Assembly (NCBI GenBank): GCA_009746045.1
Contig: RPFO01000164.1
Location: 938,256-1,000,255, forward strand
DNA: 62,000 nucleotides
Direction of reading: 5' to 3'
Source: Mesostigma viride
Lineage: Eukaryota > Streptophyta > Mesostigmatophyceae > Mesostigmatales > Mesostigmataceae
The notes below the pieces were generated by a model. The model made no database searches and had not been told where the DNA came from. It saw only the letters and a list, made by a program, of their open reading frames with translations. Made by a program: the position numbers and the translations under genes. Position 1 is the first letter of the stretch, and each line of letters starts with the position of its first letter. This document shows positions 46,661 to 56,919 of this stretch, piece after piece.

Positions 46661-47695
46661 CAAGCCGGACACGTGGAGGACCACACACGCAGTATATAAA
46701 GAGAAAATAAGCTGACTTTTTATCCAGCCAACCTGTGGCTAGCTGCTCTGGTTAGCATGACAAATGCTAACATTTACTCAGTGGGAAAGGTGAAGAGACC
46801 ATTGGAACAGCCTACCTGACGCATGTGCCACCAAAGCATTGTGTCCCGCAAAATGCACACTGCCTCCTTTCTAACAAGCACGAGCCGCTCTCTTTAGGAG
46901 ACAGGTGCCAGCTCGTCAGTGTCTGGGGAAAATGATGCCGCTGCTTAGGAAGACCGCGTGAATTTCCTCGAACACAACTGTCTATAAAGCACAAGAAATT
47001 TCAGAGAAGCATGGAAATAAAAGCATTACACCTTCCCGACAGGTTGCGGGCCACGCGCTGCAGAAAGCCAGCCACGTCACAGACGATTAACTAGCTAAAA
47101 GACACCCAGGAATCCAGCGATGCAGCGCCAGGACCCGCAACTTTCTGGCTGCATCTGGCCGGAAAGAAGGCAAAAAGCTTACGCTCAACGAGCTAAGAAA
47201 GCAGGAAAACGCTAGCTTAAGACGTTTAACACAAGAACGTACCATAACGGGCATTTATTCGTGCCCAGGCGCACAAGAAAGTCCACCCTTTCATGGAGTG
47301 GTTGGGCAGTACGCATCGCGCAGGGCTAATGTTATCTTACCGCAAAATGACGGGAAAGGTAAAGATAGCAGCGGGAATTTTTACGGCTTTAGAAACATCA
47401 TTAAACTAGCTTTCCTTACGACCATCAAAACTGGCAACAATCGACAATCAACCCGGCAGGCATCCATTATACTTTATTCATCCCGACAGAAATTCAGGCC
47501 GGACCCCCCCTGCCGATGGCAAAGAAAAAAAGCCCGCGACATTATAGATCGCAACCATCCCGCCATAAATTAGAATCAGTAACTAATTTTCTCCAACAAT
47601 CGAGCATTTTTTCTGCTTTCCGCGTGCCAGATTTGTCACGTTTCGTCTAAAGGCAGTCGCCATGGCCACTACCGCAAGGGGTGCGCGCACCGTGC
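46661..47695 (-). repeat. Right terminal inverted repeat
   Basis: Inverted partner of 23561-24589, ending GGGGTGCGCGCACCGTGC. A TATA-like AGTATATAAAGAG at 46691 reads outward on the plus strand, the mirror of the left arm. Small indels against the left arm break the longer frames, arguing against a conserved protein except perhaps the 60-codon frame at 46812-46994. Confidence 0.9.
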
Positions 47696-48340
47696 CGACA
47701 TAGCTTTTGGGCCTCAATTTGCACCGAAATTTGGTCCGTACCGTCCAGCTCAGTCGGATTATGTATGTGGATCGGCCGTGTTGGTTGCATACGCAGGTAT
47801 ATTAATTCTTGCATTCGCCCCGGACCTTCCCCAGGACAGGTCAGGATATAACAATAATTCTTGCATTCGCCCCCGCCCTTTCCTATGGCCTGGTCAGGTT
47901 TGGGCGCGACGCCACTAGCGCGGCGCCCGCGACAGAGTGGCCAGGCTCGAGCACGTTTTCTGGATCCCAAGCACCGGATTGGACACTGTCCGAGGACTGG
48001 ACAGGAATTGGCTGACCAATCGGATGCTTGCTCGTCGTCTCCAAAAACATATATAAAGAGCCAAATCGCTCGAACTACGCAATGATCCTTAAGCAGCGTT
48101 ACTCTGCCGAAATGTCAACCTAGGCCGGTCAAGTGACGCCGAGGTGTTCACCGATAGTTCAGGTCAGCCACAGCGCGCCTTCGAATGTAGGCACGGTCGC
48201 ATTTTTTTTTAGGAAATGTAGAATTGTTGTCGACCAGCTACCAACGCCCGACCGGACCCATACAACGGAAACATCAAGGCGAAGGCGATGTGATGTAGGT
48301 GTGTCTGATATCTCATTAATACACAGAGCATCGTGAATAT
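47696..48340. other. Unassigned; TATA-like site and short duplication
   Basis: A word TTCTTGCATTCGCCCC occurs twice (about 47807 and 47858), each followed by C-rich sequence. A TATA-box-like CATATATAAAGAGCC lies at about 48047-48061 and could belong to the downstream transposase-like gene, though 1.4 kb separates them. No gene was recognised. Confidence 0.35.
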
Positions 48341-48490
48341 AATATATAATATAAATTATATAATATACTATAATTAATATATAATTTTAATTTTATGTTA
48401 ATTTTAATGTTATTTCATATAACATAATATAGCATAATATAATTAATATAATATAATATTATATAAACTAGTATATAAAAAATTAAAATG
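48340..48490. repeat. Very AT-rich TATAAT/ATAATAT tract
   Basis: About 150 bp of almost pure A/T with repeated TATAATATA words. No other feature was seen. About 300 bp of unassigned DNA follows. Confidence 0.85.
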
Positions 48491-48789
48491 TAAAAGAAAA
48501 ATATCTACCTTATTGGGGTTTATTGTTCCTTTCCAGTTCAGCATAAGTACACTCTTGAGTGTGTGCAATGTTTGGTTATACGCCATTGTCTTAAAATAGC
48601 AACCAATGTAAACCTCCGTCCTAACCACATTTGGATACAATAAAGACATTGATGCCTGACACATAGCATTCATTGCTTGAAATACCATGCATATTTTGTG
48701 TCAATGTTCTGCAGACCACAGCTTTAAGTGGGCATACTTCGCTTTCCTCAATATAATGGCGACATGGCATTTGGTGAAAGTGGTGAGTG

Positions 48790-49360
48790 CCATGAAGTTG
48801 CGCCGGCCGTCGTTATCCATGACGAACTGAATGGGTTTCGTGCAAATCAAGTTTTTTGTTTTGGTGTTCCAGTTGCGCCGGCCGGCGTTTCCAATGGTAT
48901 CTTGCGCGCACTTGCAAAAGCTTGCACGCTTATCAACATTTTGTGTTGGTGAACATTTTATCACCTCTGGGATTTCCGCCTTCACTACCTGAGTTGCTTC
49001 TTTGTGGTTTTCAAATGCAACCGAGTTACGCCGGCCGTCGTTACTCATGACAAATTGTAGGGGTTTTGTGCAAATCACTTTTGTATGGTTTATGTACATG
49101 CATCCAGTTGCGCCGGCCGGCGTTTCCAATGGTATCTTGCAGTTGCGCAATCAGGCCCCATTACCAAAAGTGTGTTTGTACATCTTTTTTACACCTGAAG
49201 GATTTCTGCCTGCATATCCTGAGTTGCTTCTTAATGGTTTTTAATTGCGCCCGAGTTACGCCGGCCGTCGTTATTAATGACAAACTGTATGTGTTTCATA
49301 AAATCACTTTTGTATGGTTTACATGTATCCAGTTGCGCCGGCCGGCGTTATTAATGACGC
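48790..49360 (+). repeat. ~227 bp tandem repeat with CGCCGGCCGKCG palindromic motifs
   Basis: About two and a half units. GTTGCGCCGGCCGGCGTT occurs near 48875, 49107 and 49333 (spacing about 225-232). GTTACGCCGGCCGTCGTTA occurs near 49024 and 49255, and GTTGCGCCGGCCGTCGTTA near 48797. The same motif sits inside intron 2 of the following gene. The block may itself be an intron or leader: a candidate splice acceptor, CATCCTCAG, ends at about 49433. Confidence 0.8.
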
Positions 49361-49495
49361 TTGTCGTTCTTGTTTGATGCCCATCGTTTTCGTCGTGTCT
49401 TTAATGGTGATTATTTATCATTACTCATCCTCAGGGCTTTCGGTGCCGCGGGATTAAGAGGCGAAAAAAATCAGCTGCCGTCTGACCAAAGTCTG

Positions 49496-52400
49496 ATGGC
49501 GCAATCGGGGCGGGGGGCCGTTTCCGACGGTTCGCGTCCCTTGTCCAAGGACGACCGGGAGCCTGCACTTCGCGGTCCCCGGAGCGACAAGTACATCGAG
49601 AACAAGGGGTACAAAATTGCCAATGACATCTTTCCTATCATGGCGGAACGCGTGAAAGCAAACAACCACAGGACGCCAGAGATGAGCGCGGAGGTTCTGT
49701 CTTGCGCAGCTTCAAGACTAAATGCCATGGTGGCCGAGAGCAACGGCATTAAGAAGAGGAAGAACTGTGACGACGGGCTTCCTGAAAGTTGGGCGGAATC
49801 TCTTCGGGATACCATCAAGAAGGCTTTTGGCGACTTGGGAACATCTGAGAAGGATCGTGGGCTTAGGTGGGCCTTGTGTGGACTTGTTACGAAGGCAATG
49901 GAGGGCGTCCCGGACAGGATTGTGGAGCGCGCGTTCGGGATTGACAGGCGCTTTGTCGCAACTGTTCGGGGTCACAGGGATGGAATGGAAGAAGGGGAGG
50001 ACGACCTTTTGATGAGTGCGCCAGAGAGGAGGAGGAGGAAAGACGAGCTTCCGACGGAAGTCATTGCCCTGATACAAGCGTGCTGGAGGGATGATAACTT
50101 GACGCGGGCGTCTCCGAACATGAAGGATGTTCATTGTGAATGGACAAGAAAGGATTACAAACATACACTAGCGTTTTCGGAGGGTGCGCGCTACTATACT
50201 GTCTCCAAGTCGAAGATTTACGAAGTGTTCATTTCCCGCCATCCGGAGTTGAAGCCACCGCGGCGGATGGACACTAGGGAGGGGGGGGGGTGGAGGGAGA
50301 GGAGGGCGTGAGGGGGGGAAATCAGGTGATTATGGAGACGGAGGAGGGGATGTCAATGCCTCGCACGAATCAGAAGAGCACAGTTCATGTGGGATACACT
50401 TCTTTTTGCAAGCATATGCCCGCATGCGTCAAGGGGCGGTGGAAAATGCGGAACTTGTGCGCATGCCAGCACCACACTACCATGCAGTCCATGGTTGGGG
50501 GGTTGGCCAAATTTCGTGCAACTTTTCATGCCAGATGCGAGTGCGGACCTGAATGCCACGCGTGCGATCATGGTAGCCAGCTCGACGTGGGGTCCTCCGT
50601 GCCCACATGTTCCATTTTCAAAGCCACTCACACGACAGAGTGGGTGAACAAGTTTACTTGTGAGGTGGAGGGGATGAGGGAGGGGGGAGGTTCGAGGTCG
50701 TCTGTGGGGTCGTCGCGGCCGCAGGTTCAGCCTTTTCAGGGCGAACTTGAGGATCTGCCCATGCATGGGAGGGTGCTGGACGACGAGGAAGGGGTGCCCG
50801 ATCATGACCTGGGCGAGGAGTTGGGGGTTTGCTCGATCCGGCGTAAGGCTTGTGTGTTGGGCACTTGCCGGGCTCCCAAGTGTGGAATTCGGAACTTCAT
50901 GTTATGCGAACGGGAGGAGGCTTCCAACCACCTGATTTCATGGACCAGATACGAGATGCAGGATGTGCCGCCGGGTGCGGTTCTTGGGCCAGAGGTAATT
51001 TTTAGTGGAGTGGTTGCGCCCCAAGGCGTTTCTTTTGCAATGTTTCCTGAGGTTCTTGGGCCAGAGGTAATTTTTAGTGGAGTGGTTGCGCCCCAAGGCG
51101 TTTCTTAAGCAATGTTTCCTGAGGTTCTTGGGCCAGAGGTAATTTTTAGTGGAGTGGTTGCGCCCCAAGGCGTTTCTTTTTCAATTTTTCCTGAGGTCCT
51201 GTCTTTTTTCTTCCTACAGGTCATTGGTGGGTCGAAGTTGATGTCTTTTCTGTATGTGCACATTGCGCATATGCAGGACGACTGTGACGAGATCGCAAAG
51301 GCTGGTGGGCAGCGATTGACGCAAGTCGACGTCAAGTCCACACCAACGGAGCTAAAGGAGGCGATTGTGGACAAGTGGCCGGACTTCATCCAGCATTGCT
51401 TCAACGCGTGGTGGCAAGCGGACGCCTCCAAGGAATGTCTCTCAAGGATGCGGGTGGGGGACCTTGTATGCCACACAGATTACGCCGAGAACTACCAGTC
51501 TTACACCTATCACAATCTCCAAGCACAGTATTGGCATCCAGTCACATTCGTCCTTATGCCCTGGATCGTGCGCTACTTGGATCCAGCGTCGGGAAAGGTC
51601 GTGAGAAGGGAGTTTCACTTCATCGGACAGGGCGGAATGAAAAGGGACGGGCGGGCCCTCCGTTTTGCTATCCTCAAAATCCTGGCGACACTACGGTCAG
51701 AAGGGGTAGAGGTGAAGCGCTTCATTGGGTGGTCGGACAATTGCTCCATGCAGTTCAAGTCAAGGAATGTGATCGCGGAAATGGCCCGGCTGCTGACGGA
51801 GGATCCGCACCTGGAGTCATTTGAGTGGAATTACTTTGGGGAGCAGCACGGAAAGGGGGAGGTGGATGGAGCTGGTGGGACTGTGAAGTGCATGTTGAGG
51901 AGGTGGCACATCAGGGAAGAGAACCAGGACAAACAGACGGCCGCCCAGTTGGTGGAGAATCTGGCGTCGGGGGCGGTGGGCGGGACCACAACGACCAGGC
52001 GTAACTTCTTCGAGTTCCCCGAGGTAATTAAGTGTACAGTCCTCGTTCAGGGAATAGTTACGCCGGCCGTCGTTTCTAGGGCGTTCTTGGAGTCCTGGCG
52101 ATCAGGAGTGCTTAATAAAACACAACTAGCTCGATGGTCTCGTAACTTCAACTTTCCCTTGTGCAAATCTTGTCTTCGACGCGCAGGTGCTTCCTTACAG
52201 CCCAGGGCGCGGCGAAATCAAAGGAGTGAAGAAGGCGCACTGGTGGCGCATGGACAAGTCGAATGTGACGCGCTTAATGCTGCGCCAGTATTCCTGCTAT
52301 TGTGGCGGTGCGTGCGCCGAGGAAAGGTGGTGGGATTGTCGAAAGGAGTGGACCGACATGGACGGCTGGAATGTGGGAGGTGCTCGGATGAAGCTCCACA

Positions 52401-52918
52401 AACTGGGGGAGCCAGTGCAAAGGAACCCAAACGGACAAGGGGGGCACGCAGGGACGCGACTGAACAGACTACAGGCAGAGAGGACGATGATGGGAAGGAG
52501 ACTGAAGCTGCGAGACATTTTTGCCGTCGAGTCCTACTCTGGTGATGAGTCCCACGATCCAGATCATCCATATTGGCTAGCGGAAGTCTTGCAGGAGCCT
52601 TATCAGGTGGCCGCTACTTTCGTGAGGCGAGTGGCCGACAGAAACGGCAAGGTCGATAGGGAGTTGTTCCGTAAGGGACAATGGGTGGTGGGGGTGCGCT
52701 ACTGGGACAGATTTCCGGGTATGGCGACGATGTTCAAAATGGACGCCGATGCCCAACCTGAACAGCCAAACTTGGTCAATTGCTACCTGTGCATGGACGC
52801 GGGGTTCGAACACACCATTGTTGTCAACCCAGCTAACAATCGCCAGGCCATCTTGACCATTCCGACAGACGTCGAGAAACGGCTCACGAACTTGGCCAAG
52901 AAGAGACCTGTTCAGTAG
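49496..52918 (+). CDS. Transposase-like protein with SDN/HGKG motifs, three exons
   Basis: Exons are 49496-50994, 51220-52023 and 52187-52918. Both introns run GTAATT...CAG and join in frame (LGPE|VIGG, FPE|VLPY). Start ATG 49496 is the first in the frame; an upstream exon ending in an acceptor near 49433 is possible. Parts: a basic N-terminal half with a helix-turn-helix-like VERAFGIDRRFVATV; a Cys/His cluster near 50408-50480 (CKHMPAC, LCACQHH); then in exon 2 HTDYAENYQ (about 51472), GWSDNCSMQFKSRN (about 51727) and YFGEQHGKGEVDGAGGTVK (about 51832). Proteins with D-x-ENY, SD-x3-Q-F/Y-K-N and HGKGxxDGxGG signatures are common uncharacterised, probably transposon-derived proteins in invertebrates and protists. 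I recognise the pattern, not a named superfamily. Exon 1 changes frame at a ten-G run (50281-50290), a likely indel. No inverted repeats were matched to it. Confidence 0.6.
50995..51219 (+). repeat. Intron 1 with in-frame 72 bp tandem triplication
   Basis: Three copies of a 72 bp unit begin at the exon end. Each has CTTGGGCCAGAG followed by GTAATTTTTAGTGG and GTTGCGCCCCAAGGCGTTTC. Three identical donor sites therefore sit at 50995, 51067 and 51139, with one acceptor TTCCTACAG ending at 51219. Using the second donor would add 24 codons in frame. The second unit contains a TAA, so the third donor would truncate the protein. Confidence 0.8.
52024..52186 (+). other. Intron 2 carrying the CGCCGGCCGTCG motif
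   Basis: 163 bp, GTAATT...GACGCGCAG. Contains GTTACGCCGGCCGTCGTTTC near 52058, the same motif as in the tandem repeat upstream of the gene. Confidence 0.8.
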
Positions 52919-53093
52919 GCCAGCTCGCCCGGGCTTGGTTGGACGAGGTGGACAGCCTTGAGAGCACGTGCTTCGTTGTGAGCACTTGCCTTTCAGCCGT
53001 GATTTGCAAACGAGTTCCTTGTCCTGAATTGTAAAGCTCGATTCATGCTCTTTTAAGGAAGTGTATAATATTATCCAGATCATGTATATATTT

Positions 53094-54723
53094 TAAAAAT
53101 ATAATTACTTACAGCAGAGTGAAATCACTCAAACCAAAGCAAACGCCCAGCTATAAACCTATATACAGAGCCATGTCAAAGCTCTATACTACGATAAGAC
53201 CAATGGAAACGCCTAACGGAGGAACCTAATAGCCCTGCTGCACCGCAAAATCAGCCCGCGTACGGCGGAGCATGATGTCAGCCATGGCCCGAGTCAGCGC
53301 CACCGACAAGCGCTGACGCCAATATGACGTCCAGGTCCGCGCCGACCATGGGGCCCGCTGGCCCTCCAGGTCCAGCCGGTCCTTCCGGAGCCGGCAACAC
53401 TCCTTGAAGAAGGCGGAGGTCAGGGGCCCCATGGCCCCAAACTCCTCCAGGACAAAGGGCACCACACGATGGTGCCCGACGTCGCCGTAGGCCAGGAGCT
53501 TGGCCCGCTCCGCCCGGTCCGCCGTGTAACCTGCCGTGAGGGAGGCCCCAGCCACGTGGCTAAGAGCCAAGGGCCGCGCCACCGAAACGTCAATAAGCAG
53601 ATGCCGGCCACCCCCCTCAAAGTCCAGCACCACGATGTCAGGCCGGTGGTTGGGGGAATAGAAGGCAGCGCCATCCGCATCCTCGGACCGGATGTTCGCG
53701 TGGGGGAAAACCGACCGAATCATGGCGAGCACCACCGTCAGGAGGACAGTGTGCAAATACAAATACCAATTCTGATTCTGTTGGCCCCCCATGCAGGCAA
53801 GGTAGTGAGTCCCCGTGGGATCCAGCGGCTGCCCACAGCTACCACAAGGCCGCCCGGCCGGAACAAGAGGCTGCGGGGCAAATAGCTGGTGCCGGAGCGC
53901 CACCGAGTAGTGGCTGGGAGCCAAGGCGAATGGGGGGGCCATGGGAAGAGCACGAAGGTACGCCGAGCCCACACTCCGCAAGGAAAGCGAGAACAGCCAC
54001 GCACGTCCCTGGGCGTTGAGGTCCGCGAAAAGAGCAATCCAATCAGCCGTGTGCAGAATACCCGCGTAGGTTTTCTGGTGTTTATCGATGACGCGAGCAG
54101 GGAATGCGGCGGGAGATTGAACGGAGGCGACCGAGGGAGTGCCGCGAGGGAGGTGGCGCTGTACCGCCTGAGCGGCACGGACGGGAGAACAGGCCTGCTG
54201 GATCTCAGCATAGGCCTCCTGGATGGCGGTGACGAAGGGCAAAGGGCTGCTGGGGTCCAGGAGGTCAGGCGCTGCCGTTGCCAAAAGGGGCAGAAGCCGG
54301 CAGCTTTCCGCCCACGACTGAGCGACGGAGCCCAAAAAGGCTGCTGGGGCCAGCCGGGCGGCACGAGTCAGACCGCAGCCACCCATCCGTGCAGGCAGGG
54401 AGGCAATGCGAATAGCATGTGGCGGGAGGTCGGGGCCCGGGACCAGCTGCGCCAAGGCCGACTGGATGCGCTCGTCGTGGCCCTCGGCGGCCAGCCGGAC
54501 CTGAGACGGAAGAGCGCCCCGGAGCCAGTGAACGACGCGAGGGTGAGCGCAAAACCACAGAAGCAGACCCTTGGTCTGCGAATCATGAAGGCGCGCAATC
54601 AAGGGCAGTACCTCAGTGCGTGCCTCGAGGGCGGCCCGCAGAGCATCGATGACAAACGCGGGGTCGCCAACCGGAACGCCGAGGACATCCAACCCATGGA
54701 GGCGCTCGTCCCGGCCCAAGAGC
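53094..54723 (-). mobile_element. 5'-truncated LINE (restriction-like endonuclease type), copy 1
   Basis: Flanked by a 15 bp target-site duplication, ATCATGTATATATTT, at 53079-53093 and 54724-54738. The sense strand is minus. The 3' end is a short untranslated region beginning GGTTCCTCCGTTAGGCG and ending ...AAGTAATTATATTTTT, without a long poly(A). The 5' end is cut within the ORF, downstream of the reverse-transcriptase domain, as typical for incomplete target-primed reverse transcription. Confidence 0.9.
53226..54723 (-). pseudogene. LINE ORF C-terminus: CCHC zinc finger and restriction-like endonuclease
   Basis: About 498 codons from the truncation point (LLGRDERLHGLDVLGVPVG) to a TAG at 53226. 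The apparent ATG further out is flanking DNA. Taking the full open frame as 529 residues: post-RT region with MGGCGLTRAARLAP at 143-157; a zinc-finger CX2CX9HX3C at 324-341 (CGSCGQPLDPTGTHYLAC); then a restriction-like endonuclease with RPDIVVLDF (391-399) and LLIDVSV (406-412) supplying the acidic residues. This order is that of RLE-class non-LTR elements (R2/CRE/NeSL-like). The reverse transcriptase is missing, so the copy cannot move itself. The reading frame has no stops, indicating a young insertion. The clade is not decided. Confidence 0.85.
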
Positions 54724-54738
54724 ATCATGTATATATTT

Positions 54739-55685
54739 AGATCTAGACCTGAGTTCAAATAACATTTCTTAGAGGGCTGAGATGCGCGAGGTCCAGCATA
54801 CATGTATATATCCATGGAGACATGTTACAAACTCAAATGTTTCATTGTACGTACCACTAGCTCGTCGACGGGGGTATCCCATGTAATGTATGATTTATGA
54901 ATTAATTAATCGCTTAATTGTACAATGTAAATGGATCATGACCTTGTCAAGTGGCCTAATTTGGTTTATTTGGTTCATCATTTATTGATCTCAATCATTC
55001 TTAATTGAATCTCGAGCAATAGCAATCGTGAAGCAGATCCTAATCATGTGATTCGCATAACATTTGAGAATAGGCAACAAGTGCTACTTTGAGGAATGCG
55101 GGGTTGGTCAGGTTATTATAGAGCTAGAGCTACAAACGGCACATATATTGCAAACTTTGCGCTCCAGGCATGGAATTTCAAAAGTACCAAAATTGGAGCA
55201 GTAGATGTTGGGGACGCCCTCTATAACCTGAGCCCACTTGGCCTTGTCCATCACGTCACGGCGCTAGCCGCAGGGCGTGCAGCGGCAGCCGGGTCGAGCG
55301 GGGCCCAGGTGTGGTCCAGGAGCCCCCGATAGTTTGGCCCTGAAATCGAGCTGAACCAAAGCTCAAGGCGTTCACTGGGGGTGCCCGGGATCGGTCAGCC
55401 CATTGCGTTTCCCCGGGCGTTCGAGAGCTAGACCGCCATGTATGCCGCCTTGTGCCCGTAGGCGGCCGTCTGGCGATTGATCTCTGCGGCAAGTGTCTAG
55501 CTGGACCTCCACCGCGCGTCAGTGCGGTTGCATGCATGTATATGCTTGAGTGAGCCGCTCATGGTATGGGTACAGGTCCTCCCCGCGGCGGCAGACCTGC
55601 ACTAGCACCAGCCGGGCATGCATCGCGCATATCAAGGAGACAACTATGTATGGTTGTCTCTTTGATGTATATTCTGATCATATGC
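54739..55685. other. Unassigned region between LINE copies
   Basis: AT-rich to about 55080, then GC-richer. No gene was recognised. Near 55631-55675 an inverted pair occurs, ATCAAGGAGACAACTATGTA and GGTTGTCTCTTTGATGTATA, belonging to the dispersed motif seen near 4.5 and 5.3 kb. Confidence 0.35.
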
Positions 55686-55696
55686 GTATATATATT

Positions 55697-56333
55697 AAAA
55701 ATATAATTACTTACAGCAGAGTGAAATCACTCAAACCAAAGCAAACGCCCAGCTATAAACCTATATACAGAGCCATGTCAAAGCTCTATACTACGATAAG
55801 ACCAATGGAAACGCATAACAGGAGGAACCTAATAGCCCTGCTGCACCGCAAAATCAGCCCGCGTACGGCGGAGCATGATGTCAGCCATGGCCCGAGTCAG
55901 CGCCACCGACAAGCGCTGACGCCAATATGACGTCCAGGTCCGCGCCGACCATGGGGCCCGCTGGCCCTCCAGGTCCAGCCGGTCCTTCCGGAGCCGGCAA
56001 CACTCCTTGAAGAAGGCGGAGGTCAGGGGCCCCATGGCCCCAAACTCCTCCAGGACAAAGGGCACCACACGATGGTGCCCGACGTCGCCGTAGGCCAGGA
56101 GCTTGGCCCGCTCCGCCCGGTCCGCCGTGTAACCTGCCGTGAGGGAGGCCCCAGCCACGTGGCTAAGAGCCAAGGGCCGCGCCACCGAAACGTCAATAAG
56201 CAGATGCCGGCCACCCCCCTCAAAGTCCAGCACCACGATGTCAGGCCGGTGGTTGGGGGAATAGAAGGCAGCGCCATCCGCATCCTCGGACCGGATGTTC
56301 GCGTGGGGGAAAACCGACCGAATCATGGCGAGC
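55697..56333 (-). mobile_element. 5'-truncated LINE, copy 2
   Basis: Nearly identical to the 3' 640 bp of copy 1 (endonuclease domain onward, stop, and short 3' UTR). Target-site duplication GTATATATATT at 55686-55696 and 56334-56344. It is cut 5' within the stretch encoding LAMIRSVFPHANIR. The ORF remnant is open to its stop at 55829. Confidence 0.9.
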
Positions 56334-56349
56334 GTATATATATTCATTG

Positions 56350-56905
56350 TGCTGGCCTGACATCGTGGTGCTGGACTTTGAGGGGGGTGGCCGGCATCTG
56401 CTTATTGACGTTTCGGTGGCGCGGCCCTTGGCTCTTAGCCACGTGGCTGGGGCCTCCCTCACGGCAGGTTACACGGCGGACCGGGCGGAGCGGGCCAAGC
56501 TCCTGGCCTACGGCGACGTCGGGCACCATCGTGTGGTGCCCTTTGTCCTGGAGGAGTTTGGGGCCATGGGGCCCCTGACCTCCGCCTTCTTCAAGGAGTG
56601 TTGCCGGCTCCGGGAGGACCGGCTGGACCTGGAGGGCCAGCGGGCCCCATGGTCGGCGCGGACCTGGACGTCATATTGGCGTCAGCGCTTGTCGGTGGCG
56701 CTGACTCGGGCCATGGCGGACATCATGCTCCGCCGTACGCGGGCTGATTTTGCGGTGCAGCAGGGCTATTAGGTTCCTCCCGTTAGGCGTTTCCATTGGT
56801 CTTATCGTAGTATAGAGCTTTGACATGGCTCTGTATATAGGTTTATAGCTGGGCGTTTGCTTTGGTTTGAGTGATTTCACTCTGCTGTAAGTAATTATAT
56901 TTTTA
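56350..56905 (+). mobile_element. 5'-truncated LINE, copy 3, nested at the target site of copy 2
   Basis: Opposite orientation to copy 2, separated from it by only 16 bp. Target-site duplication ATATATATTCATTG at 56336-56349 and 56906-56919, which overlaps the right target duplication of copy 2. It starts within the endonuclease domain (PDIVVLDF) and is open to a TAG near 56770. It differs from copies 1 and 2 by a Lys-to-Glu change in LRKDRLD. Both copies hold the same 3' half, so this is not a twin-priming inversion of one insertion. Confidence 0.88.
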
Positions 56906-56919
56906 ATATATATTCATTG

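Larger units (their letters stand above)
23561..47695. mobile_element. Giant foldback-like element (24.1 kb)
   Basis: Ends are the inverted repeats 23561-24589 and 46661-47695 (about 1.03 kb, roughly 94-95% identical by eye), both starting GCACGGTGCGCGCACCCC. Between them lie satellite arrays in opposite orientations that meet near 34709, so the whole unit can fold back on itself. It has been invaded by two 1963 bp split-direct-repeat elements and, within one of these, by a 5.3 kb autonomous element. The right side has extra unique DNA and a minisatellite (45776-46660) that the left side lacks. No transposase is encoded by the element's own sequence. The layout resembles Drosophila FB elements, in which long inverted repeats contain tandem repeats. 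Assignment to a transposon class is inference, and no target-site duplication was found. Confidence 0.6.

Noticed and set aside
48701-49150. 149-codon minus-strand frame with repeated NDGRRN words
   Set aside because: It is the reverse translation of the ~227 bp tandem repeat containing CGCCGGCCG motifs.
55256-55537. 93-codon minus-strand frame between LINE copies
   Set aside because: GC-driven open frame, Arg/Pro/Thr-rich, with no motif or neighbour supporting it.
55697-56905. Twin-priming inversion of one LINE
   Set aside because: Both halves contain the same 3' segment, and each has its own target duplication, so two insertions are required.
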